This document shows, piece after piece, positions 1-5,085 of a stretch of DNA of 5,627 bases. Location of the stretch: contig JAGTQT010000010.1 in NCBI GenBank assembly GCA_018396615.1, positions 1-5,627 of the forward strand, in the 5' to 3' direction. How positions within the stretch are numbered: the stretch's first letter is position 1; each line of letters begins with the position of its first letter. Source of the DNA: Candidatus Bathyarchaeota archaeon (GTDB lineage: Archaea > Thermoproteota > Bathyarchaeia > Bathyarchaeales > Bathycorpusculaceae). Under the pieces are notes generated by a model. It saw only the letters and a list, made by a program, of their open reading frames with translations, was not told the DNA's origin and made no database searches. The position numbers and the translations under genes are program-made.

Positions 1-630
1 GTTTATCTGCCATTTGAGTTAAATGTCGACTGGGTCGAGTTCGCGCCGTCTTTGGACACGTACAGACTTGACATCAGTAATGGCTTCCTAATCGATCTTT
101 CAGCATCCATGGCAAGCCACATCAACAGCATCAAAATAAGTATAAGATACAATGTTTCTCATGCCTTTGAAAGATGGTTTTTAAAAACCTACAATTGGTC
201 AGCATCAAGCTACAGTGACTCTGGCTTTAATAGTACTGCGGGAAGCCAACCGGTTGCAGGTGAGTGGAACGAGTATTCTGTAAGCATTACAAGCGGATGG
301 GCAGACTACGTGAATGGCAATGGTACAGTGCTTGTAAAGTTTGTTGACGAAGGCGTGCCCGCTAACCAGACAACAGTGGCGATAGACTTCTTGGCAGTAA
401 GCGCGGTGGTAGACGCGGTGCGGCTCAGTCTTAGAAATTCTGGTTCCTTTACGGTGCATGTGGTTGCATTCTGGATAGTAAATTCAACCAGCCACCAGCG
501 GTATGAAGTAAGCTTGTTCATCAATTCCGGCGAGAGCGCAACATACGAGTATTTTGGCATAAATTACCAAGAAGGCACAATGATAGTTAAAGTTGTTACA
601 GAAAGAGGTAACATCAGCGTCTTTCCTTGA
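1..630 (+). CDS. C-terminal part of a secreted/surface beta-rich protein (5' end outside window)
   Basis: The frame is open from the first base, so this is the last 209 residues of a longer protein; the TTG at 52 is an internal codon and not a credible start. The composition is that of an extracellular archaeal protein: rich in Ser, Thr, Val, Asn and aromatics, poor in Lys, and with no cysteine in the visible part. There are seven N-x-S/T sequons (NVS, NWS, NST, NGT, NQT, NST, NIS), which suggests heavy N-glycosylation. Residues about 1-118 alternate hydrophobic and polar residues and end in a VAIDFLAV strand, as in a jelly-roll or carbohydrate-binding-like beta-sandwich. Residues about 120-209 form a second beta domain (RLSLRNSG, then VNSTSHQRYEV, FINSGESATY and VKVVTERGN), a pattern I recognise from C-terminal domains of archaeal surface proteins of unknown function. 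No membrane segment is visible, so any signal peptide or anchor lies upstream. It ends 7 bases from the stop of the converging gene. Function unknown; surface location is inferred from composition. Confidence 0.75.
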   Translation, partial: VYLPFELNVDWVEFAPSLDTYRLDISNGFLIDLSASMASHINSIKISIRYNVSHAFERWFLKTYNWSASSYSDSGFNSTAGSQPVAGEWNEYSVSITSGWADYVNGNGTVLVKFVDEGVPANQTTVAIDFLAVSAVVDAVRLSLRNSGSFTVHVVAFWIVNSTSHQRYEVSLFINSGESATYEYFGINYQEGTMIVKVVTERGNISVFP

Positions 631-637
631 GTATGTT

Positions 638-1627
638 CTATTTGCTGTTAGCAAGCAACTTGTCTTTTAATGCTTTAATTGCTTCCTTCTGATTTCTAGC
701 TTCTATAACCTTGATGTTATATAGTTCAGCCATCTTCTTACCATTCTCGTTGATAGCGGGAATCGCAATCAAATAAGCATGATCTGGAGAAACATCGTAA
801 ATCTTGGCAAACAGCGCAATCACGGGCTGCTCAGTTACAATTTCTTCAACTGATGTTGCGAGATCAATAACCGCGATCTTTCTTTCATCTTCGCCCTTGA
901 AGGCGGCAAGATCAAAAACGTGGTTGGCTCCTGATTTGCCTTTCAAAAACGCTGGGCTTTCAACTGCAAACCCATTCTCCTGCAAGAAATCTCTGATAGG
1001 CGTGATGACAACCCAGCCCGAGGGAGCTTCTCGTTTCACTTCTTCATTGAGGCTGTAGGCGTACACGTCCTTTACTATGGCATCTTCAAAACTGGAATTT
1101 GCCTCGCAGTTTCTGCAAAAATGTGTCGTAACCGGAATGTCAAAGCTTTTGTTGCATTCTCTGCAGGTACACCAAACTCCGGCTCTGCGGTAATCAAGGT
1201 CAGGCTTTTTCAGTTCATCATGGCATCTGGGGCAAATAAGCTTGGCTCCTTTGCTAAAATGCTCTTCAATATCCATGTAGCCGCATTTTACGTGTTCTAT
1301 CAGCGAGCTTTTCTGGATGTCGAATGACTTGCAGTAGGGGCAGCAATAGCGTGCAGAAACATTTGCTGAACCACATTTTGGACAGTGAATAATCTTGTCG
1401 TAGAGTTTTTTCTTCAGAATCCCAGCTTGACCAAGCTTGTCTAAGAAGCCATCTGCGCTTGCTGAGTCGCCGATAATAGCCTCTACAATTGGATAGTGAT
1501 AACCAATTTTAGGATCATAAACTGGTTGCAGCTCAGCGAGTTCTCCGCTTAAGAACTTGTTTATCAGAATCTGCGTGTTCTTGTCCTTGTAGAGATCAGC
1601 TCTCTCAGCTTTGCGCGCCTCTTGCAT
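638..1627 (-). CDS. TackOD1-like multi-zinc-ribbon protein with C-terminal degenerate PD-(D/E)XK-like domain
   Basis: 329 residues, starting at the ATG whose complement lies at 1625-1627. The start is preceded by an A-rich box about 30 bases upstream and has no strong ribosome binding site. Residues 1-80 are mostly helical. Residues 81-175 carry 13 cysteines, mainly as CxxC knuckles: C82/C85, C96/C99, C132/C135, C155/C158 and C171/C174, plus C95, C115 and C153. This suggests two or three zinc sites. The order (DKLGQAGIL, then HCPKCGS, CCPYCKS, a HVKCGYM segment, ICPRC) resembles what I recall of the TackOD1 output domain, a predicted metal-binding signalling domain of TACK archaea and some bacteria. 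Residues about 205-325 look like a restriction-endonuclease-like fold: GKSGANHVFDL has the Asp (D239), but the strand IAVIDLA has D255-L-A where an active enzyme has E-x-K. The domain is therefore probably not catalytic, and a binding or regulatory role is likely. It is divergent from the small zinc-ribbon gene at 1783. The zinc-ribbon assignment is strong; TackOD1 and the nuclease-like fold come from pattern recognition without a search. Confidence 0.8.
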   Translation of the reverse strand: MQEARKAERADLYKDKNTQILINKFLSGELAELQPVYDPKIGYHYPIVEAIIGDSASADGFLDKLGQAGILKKKLYDKIIHCPKCGSANVSARYCCPYCKSFDIQKSSLIEHVKCGYMDIEEHFSKGAKLICPRCHDELKKPDLDYRRAGVWCTCRECNKSFDIPVTTHFCRNCEANSSFEDAIVKDVYAYSLNEEVKREAPSGWVVITPIRDFLQENGFAVESPAFLKGKSGANHVFDLAAFKGEDERKIAVIDLATSVEEIVTEQPVIALFAKIYDVSPDHAYLIAIPAINENGKKMAELYNIKVIEARNQKEAIKALKDKLLANSK

Positions 1628-1652
1628 TTTTATTCCAGACCATTTGTTCGTG

Positions 1653-1661
1653 TTTTATTTT
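1653..1661 (-). promoter_or_regulatory. Candidate TATA box for the zinc-ribbon gene at 638-1627
   Basis: On the minus strand this reads AAAATAAAA. It is centred 30 bases before the ATG at 1627, the distance expected for an archaeal TATA box serving a leaderless or very short-leader transcript. The start codon has no good Shine-Dalgarno sequence in front of it, which fits leaderless translation. The box is A-rich rather than a clear TTTAWATA match, so this is tentative. Confidence 0.35.
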
Positions 1662-1753
1662 GAATGCAACCAACATTTCACATGCATATTCCTAATATCT
1701 CTTTCGCAATCCTTACACATTAGCAATTCTGGTAGTTAAGGATTTAAGAAACC

Positions 1754-1762
1754 TTTTAAAAA
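1754..1762 (+). promoter_or_regulatory. Candidate TATA box for the small zinc-ribbon gene
   Basis: TTTTAAAAA, preceded by the purine-rich AAGAAACC that could act as a BRE. It is centred 25 bases before the ATG at 1783. That distance places transcription initiation at or next to the start codon, implying a leaderless mRNA. A weak AAGG at 1770-1773 could alternatively act as a ribosome binding site if initiation were further upstream. Confidence 0.5.
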
Positions 1763-1782
1763 TTTCCCAAAGGCTTCAAAAA

Positions 1783-1959
1783 ATGAAAGAACTAAAAACA
1801 CATAAACAGCAAAGTGGGCATATAGTGACATGCCCAAAATGCGGTTTCTCATTTGACATCACCTATGGACGGGCATTTGCCTGCTCAAGCTGCCCCTCTT
1901 CTGTGCAGTGCTCCTATGCAAAATGTCCTAAATGTGGGCATGAATTCCCTATTGCCTAA
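1783..1959 (+). CDS. Small 58-residue zinc-ribbon protein with seven cysteines
   Basis: ATG to TAA, 58 residues. It begins MKELKTHKQQSGHIV with a basic N-terminus. The metal-binding core has C17-P-K-C20-G, then C34-S-S-C37-P, C43, and C48-P-K-C51-G-H-E-F-P-I-A at the C-terminus. The first and last knuckles are the classic CPKCG type and could form one zinc ribbon; C34, C37, C43 and possibly H53 could hold a second metal. The evenly placed knuckles, a proper start and stop, and the TATA-like box 25 bases upstream make this a real gene despite its size. I recall similar short archaeal proteins with a CxxC...CxxCP...C...KCPxCGxEFP pattern, sometimes near iron-transport genes, but cannot verify this here, and no transporter gene is recognisable next to it. 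It could bind nucleic acid, mediate protein contacts or handle metal. The overlapping frame at 1853-2038 is a shadow of this gene. Confidence 0.8.
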   Translation: MKELKTHKQQSGHIVTCPKCGFSFDITYGRAFACSSCPSSVQCSYAKCPKCGHEFPIA

Positions 1960-1985
1960 GAGAGAGAAACCAGCATTTGCAGGCT

Positions 1986-2006
1986 TGTCTAGACATTGTA
2001 GCTACA
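1986..2006. repeat. Two adjacent 10-bp palindromes, possible operator
   Basis: TGTCTAGACA (1986-1995) and TGTAGCTACA (1997-2006) are each perfect palindromes of form TGT-N4-ACA. One base separates them, so their centres are 11 bases apart, about one helical turn. They lie in the short spacer after the small zinc-ribbon gene and about 20 bases before the TATA-like box of the membrane-protein gene. Two dimer sites on the same DNA face would be the expected arrangement for cooperative regulator binding. No bound protein is known from this sequence; the regulatory role is inferred. Confidence 0.4.
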
Positions 2007-2025
2007 TGAAGCATGCACAGTCACA

Positions 2026-2036
2026 TTTTTTAGTAT
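2026..2036 (+). promoter_or_regulatory. Candidate TATA-like box for the membrane-protein gene
   Basis: TTTTTTAGTAT, which overlaps the upstream candidate start ATG at 2035. If it acts as a TATA box, transcription would begin near 2056-2060. That would exclude the 2035 start and leave a short leader with the AGGAAAGG element (2072-2079) before the ATG at 2089. Tentative. Confidence 0.35.
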
Positions 2037-2071
2037 GAACATCAATATCTCAAGCAATCTCCAAGATATTC

Positions 2072-2079
2072 AGGAAAGG
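2072..2079 (+). promoter_or_regulatory. Candidate ribosome binding site that decides the membrane-protein start
   Basis: AGGAAAGG is purine-rich and partly complementary to the archaeal 16S 3' end. It abuts the in-frame ATG at 2080, which is too close to serve it, but sits 9 bases before the in-frame ATG at 2089. This favours 2089 over 2080 and 2035. Confidence 0.4.
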
Positions 2080-2088
2080 ATGCATGCC

Positions 2089-2913
2089 ATGACAACTCAA
2101 GAGCCGAAAAAGAGAATAGTGATTCGTTGGGCGACTTTGAAAGGACTTATCACAATGATCTTGTTTCTGCTTGCAGCCTTGTTGGCAGAAGTCGTTGTGG
2201 TTTTTTTCGCCATGAGCTTAGGCGTCGAAGACAAAGCTGTATTACAATGGGATCTAAAATCGATAGGAATAGATTTTGTAGCTCCCCCTGTTAGTCTGCT
2301 ATTTCATGTGATTCCCTTATCGATGGTTGTTGTCTTAGCTGCAGTCTGGGCTTACCTGGCTAAGCATTTTGCTTTGAAGCCGAAAGAAGCATGGGAAGGA
2401 AAGGCAGCGCAGCTGGTTAAGGGAAGCGGTAAAACTAAGCCTAAGAGTTTTTTTGGTAAACTTGGCTCCAGCCTCAGTAAGGTGAATGTGTTTTCTCGTC
2501 CTTGGCAGAAGATACGTTTCACCCGCGCCACTTTGAGAGGCGCCATTTTGGTTTTCACAGTCTTTATCGTTTTCATTATGTTGGCTTCGCTTCTAGTCTA
2601 TCCGCAATTGATCTACCATGCCGTATCTGATGCTTATCGAACAAATCCCACGTTGCTCGACTTCATGAAAGCTACGGGGCAGGCGTTGTCGTTTCTAGCC
2701 GGCATAGGCAACGCATTCACGTTCGCCATGCCCGCGTTCAAAGGCTTTGTCATAGCTCTGGGAAACACGATTAAACCTTTATCCACCTTGGATAACGCTG
2801 CCAAGTATCTGATGTTTCAGAATATCGCTGCATGGTGCTGCGCGTTAATAGCCATGCTTTATGTCAATTTCGCCAGAAAAAGCTACCGATACAGGAAAAT
2901 CAAAAGACGCTAA
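2089..2913 (+). CDS. Polytopic membrane protein of unknown function with internal repeat
   Basis: 274 residues from the ATG at 2089, chosen for the AGGAAAGG site 9 bases upstream; the same frame is open with earlier ATGs at 2080 and 2035, and the 2035 start would give 292 residues. I do not recognise a family. There are four clear hydrophobic spans at about 19-43, 68-92, 150-177 and 244-262, and a weaker one at 200-227. A Lys/Arg-rich loop (about 92-149) and a strongly basic C-terminal tail (RKSYRYRKIKRR) suggest, by the positive-inside rule, that both termini and the loop are cytoplasmic. The first and third spans are each preceded by a similar basic motif (IRWATLKG near 12-19 and RFTRATLRG near 143-151), pointing to an internal duplication. 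No catalytic or ion-binding motif stands out. The stop is 9 bases before the endonuclease IV homologue, so the two genes are probably co-transcribed. Confidence 0.75.
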   Translation: MTTQEPKKRIVIRWATLKGLITMILFLLAALLAEVVVVFFAMSLGVEDKAVLQWDLKSIGIDFVAPPVSLLFHVIPLSMVVVLAAVWAYLAKHFALKPKEAWEGKAAQLVKGSGKTKPKSFFGKLGSSLSKVNVFSRPWQKIRFTRATLRGAILVFTVFIVFIMLASLLVYPQLIYHAVSDAYRTNPTLLDFMKATGQALSFLAGIGNAFTFAMPAFKGFVIALGNTIKPLSTLDNAAKYLMFQNIAAWCCALIAMLYVNFARKSYRYRKIKRR

Positions 2914-2922
2914 GTGGTTTTG

Positions 2923-3807
2923 ATGGCTGACCGACCGAGGTTCGGTCCAGCTGGGGTTCCCCTAGCTTTTGGCATGGTAAGTTCAGACTTGGAGGACATT
3001 CCAAGATTTTTGCGCGAGGAAGGACTGGATGCATTTGAATACGAAGCAATCTACTGGGGAAAAAAGCCGCAGATAAAAAGAGAACGCGCCGAGAGGCTGA
3101 AGGAAAAAGCAAGAGAAAACGACGTCTGGCTTAGCATGCATGCTTCCTACTTTGTCAATCTCTGCGGTAAGAAAGATGTGGTTGAGGCAAGCCAAAAGCG
3201 ACTGATCGCATGCGCAACCGCCGCAGAATGGATGGGCGCACACATAGTGGTCTTTCACCCGGGCTATTATGGCAGAAAACTTCGAAATGAAGCTTTTAAG
3301 CAGTGTGCGCAGTCGCTGCGAGAGATCATTCAGTCTCTGGACTCGTTAGGCGTGCGGCAAGTCAAGCTTGGGCCTGAGACTTCGGGGAAGGTGGCACAGC
3401 TGGGAAGTTTGGACGAGGTTCTGCGCCTCTGTAATGAGGTTGAACGGATGCAGCCGGCAATTGATTGGGCACATCTCCATGCGCGGGACATGGGTCGCTT
3501 TAGAAAGGTTGAGGATTTCCGAAATGTGATAGCCCAGATTGAGAACCAGCTTGGAACCGAGGTGGCAAGAGACCTGCACTGCCATTTCACCAAGATAGAG
3601 TTCTCTGACAAAGGCGAGAGGCGCCACCACACGCTGGATGAGCAACGCTATGGACCTAACTTTGAAATGCTTGCAGAAGTCATCGCCGAGTTCGGGCTGA
3701 AGCCCGTAGTTATAAGCGAAAGCCCCTTGCTAGATCTGGACGCAGTAAAAATGCGTGACATTGTCAGGCGGAAGCTTGCAGAAAAGTCAGCAAGCAGCAT
3801 GCGATAA
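2923..3807 (+). CDS. nfo: Endonuclease IV (Nfo) family TIM-barrel protein, probable AP endonuclease
   Basis: 294 residues from the ATG at 2923; an in-frame GTG at 2914 directly after the previous stop and a TTG at 2920 are also possible, but the ATG has GTGG 5 bases upstream. The conserved N-terminus RFGPAGVP begins at residue 6, so little can be missing. Endonuclease IV enzymes cut DNA 5' to abasic sites in base excision repair using three metal ions in a TIM barrel. The expected ligands are visible: H73 (SMHASY), H112 (VVFHPGYY), E152 (GPETSGK), D181 and H184 (IDWAHLHAR), H221 (LHCHFTKIE), H235 (RRHHTL) and E266 (ISESPLLD). The Asp two residues before that last His in E. coli Nfo appears as Arg here (ERRHH), so the third metal site may differ. 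The length is close to the usual 280-300. Family membership is strong; AP-endonuclease activity is inferred. A different TIM-barrel role is less likely, given how many ligands are kept. Confidence 0.88.
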   Translation: MADRPRFGPAGVPLAFGMVSSDLEDIPRFLREEGLDAFEYEAIYWGKKPQIKRERAERLKEKARENDVWLSMHASYFVNLCGKKDVVEASQKRLIACATAAEWMGAHIVVFHPGYYGRKLRNEAFKQCAQSLREIIQSLDSLGVRQVKLGPETSGKVAQLGSLDEVLRLCNEVERMQPAIDWAHLHARDMGRFRKVEDFRNVIAQIENQLGTEVARDLHCHFTKIEFSDKGERRHHTLDEQRYGPNFEMLAEVIAEFGLKPVVISESPLLDLDAVKMRDIVRRKLAEKSASSMR

Positions 3808-3816
3808 ACTTTTATC
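3803..3816 (+). promoter_or_regulatory. Candidate moeA promoter within an inverted repeat at the end of nfo
   Basis: GATAAA-CT-TTTATC is a perfect 6-bp inverted repeat with a 2-base spacer. It overlaps the TAA stop (3805-3807) of the upstream gene and contains a TATA-like CTTTTATC. Transcription starting about 25-30 bases later would begin near 3838-3842, before the moeA start at 3857. It could be a promoter, an operator or both; symmetry of AT-rich sequence can also arise by chance. Confidence 0.35.
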
Positions 3817-3856
3817 TCGTGTTAGTCGCCATTCTCTAGGTGCTGTTTTGGCACGA

Positions 3857-5083
3857 ATGAAAGGGTTTCAATATTTAACGCCTATTGACGTGGCAAGGCA
3901 AAAGCTGTTCGACGCTCTTCAAATAAAGAAGCTAAAGGTAGCCTCCGTCGCCTTGAATTTAGCTTTAAATCGAGTGCTTGCTGAAGATGTTGTGGCTCAA
4001 GAAGACTTGCCAAGATTCAACAGATCAGCTGTCGACGGATACGCTCTGAGAGCCCAAGACTCTGAAGAAGCCTCCCAATTTAAGCCAAAAATCTTCAAAA
4101 TAACTGATGGTAAAGTGGTTCGCGGACGTGCTAAGCAAATATGGACGGGCAACCCCCTTCCGGAAGGCGCGGACGCCGTGGTAATGCTGGAAGATACCAA
4201 GAGGATTGGTGATCAAGTTGAGGTTTGGGCTGCATTAAGACCATTTGAGAACGTTTCGAAAAGGGGCGAAGACGTAGCCAGAGGTGAAACAGCCGTCAGA
4301 GCGGGAACCAGACTGAAGCCTCACCACCTAGGTATGCTGAACGCACTTGGCTTGACTCAGGTCAAAGTGTACGCAAAACCGAAAATCGCCATCATAGCCA
4401 CAGGAAACGAGCTGATTGAACCCGGCGTTAAGCCTCAAGCAAATCAGATCTTCGAATCCAACAGAACAGCCCTCTCTGCCCTATGCAGCGAGCTTGGTTC
4501 CGAGCCTCTTGACTTTGGAATAGCAAAAGACAACGTTGAAGAGATCTCGAAAAAAATTAGAACAGCAATCAAGAAGGCAGACATCGTGATCACTACCGGA
4601 GGAACAAGCACGGGCGCTTCAGACCTTGTCCCCGAAGCAGTCAATCGAAATGGGAAGCCAGGCGTTATCGTTCACGGAATTGCCATGCGTCCCGCCATGC
4701 CGACAGCACTTGCAGTGGTAGACGGTAAGCCAGTGCTGATTCTTTCAGGCAATCCTGTTGCCGCGATTATGGGGTTTGAAGTATTTGCTAGACCATTAAT
4801 ATCTAGACTGCTCGGTCTCAAACGTGAGGAACCAAGACCATGGATCAAGGCGAAAACTACGAGAAAGATGGCTGCGGCTCTTGGGAGAAAAACCTTTGTC
4901 CGCGTCCGTGTCGTTGAGAAAGAGGGAGAATTTCTCGCCGAGCCCGTAAGCGCCAAAGGCTCGGGTTTGATTTCTACTATGACTAAGGCTAACGGTTACG
5001 TTGTTGTCCCCGAGAACTGTGAAGGCTTGGGAGAAGGCGAAGTCGTCACGGTTTTCCTTTTCGACAATATTGAGGCGTGTTGA
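3857..5083 (+). CDS. moeA: Molybdopterin molybdenumtransferase MoeA (first paralogue)
   Basis: 408 residues from the ATG at 3857 (MKGFQYLTP), the usual length and N-terminus for archaeal MoeA. The frame stays open back to 3755, inside nfo, but that extension is not MoeA-like; a TTG at 3848 with AGGTG 5 bases upstream is a possible alternative. MoeA inserts molybdate or tungstate into adenylylated molybdopterin to make the cofactor. The N-terminal MoeA domain (about 8-170) has RFNRSAVDGYA (D60), WTGNPLPEGADAVVM (T97) and RGEDV (D139). The MPT-binding MoCF domain (about 174-318) has ATGNEL (E185), QIFESNR, ITTGGTSTGASD (D256) and LSGNPVAA. The C-terminal beta domain (about 330-403) is complete. 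The bacterial PGKP loop is PAMP here (279-282), so its Lys is replaced by Met; R278 may keep the preceding basic residue. The stop is 2 bases before the second moeA, so the two form an operon. Confidence 0.93.
   Translation: MKGFQYLTPIDVARQKLFDALQIKKLKVASVALNLALNRVLAEDVVAQEDLPRFNRSAVDGYALRAQDSEEASQFKPKIFKITDGKVVRGRAKQIWTGNPLPEGADAVVMLEDTKRIGDQVEVWAALRPFENVSKRGEDVARGETAVRAGTRLKPHHLGMLNALGLTQVKVYAKPKIAIIATGNELIEPGVKPQANQIFESNRTALSALCSELGSEPLDFGIAKDNVEEISKKIRTAIKKADIVITTGGTSTGASDLVPEAVNRNGKPGVIVHGIAMRPAMPTALAVVDGKPVLILSGNPVAAIMGFEVFARPLISRLLGLKREEPRPWIKAKTTRKMAAALGRKTFVRVRVVEKEGEFLAEPVSAKGSGLISTMTKANGYVVVPENCEGLGEGEVVTVFLFDNIEAC
5072..5079 (+). promoter_or_regulatory. Ribosome binding site of the second moeA
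   Basis: GAGGCGTG lies inside the last codons of the first moeA, and its GAGG core ends 10 bases before the ATG at 5086. It supports this start and suggests coupled translation of the two tightly spaced genes. Confidence 0.45.
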
Positions 5084-5085
5084 AA

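Noticed and set aside
642..654. Hairpin TTGCT-GTT-AGCAA followed by a short T run, as a terminator for the first gene
   Set aside because: The stem is only 5 bp, the T run is short and not adjacent, and the site lies in the coding end of the opposite gene.
804..1327. Forward frames opposite the zinc-ribbon gene
   Set aside because: They are antisense to a well-supported gene with regular CxxC motifs and show no coding features of their own.
1628..1782. Structured RNA or riboswitch in the divergent intergenic region
   Set aside because: No stable stem or known conserved element is visible, and both promoters appear to give leaderless transcripts, leaving no room for a leader structure.
2011..2016. 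GCATGC palindrome as a third operator element
   Set aside because: It does not share the TGT-N4-ACA form of its neighbours, and six-base palindromes are common by chance.
1853..2038. Forward frame of 61 codons
   Set aside because: It overlaps most of the seven-cysteine zinc-ribbon gene in another frame and has no recognisable features; the cysteine-knuckle frame is clearly the real one.
3330..3645. Two overlapping reverse frames of about 100 codons
   Set aside because: Both are antisense to the nfo-family gene, whose metal-ligand motifs are conserved throughout this stretch.
3755..3856. Extended MoeA start inside nfo
   Set aside because: The 34 extra residues do not look like MoeA, overlap the nfo C-terminus by 53 bases, and precede the family-typical MKGF start at 3857.
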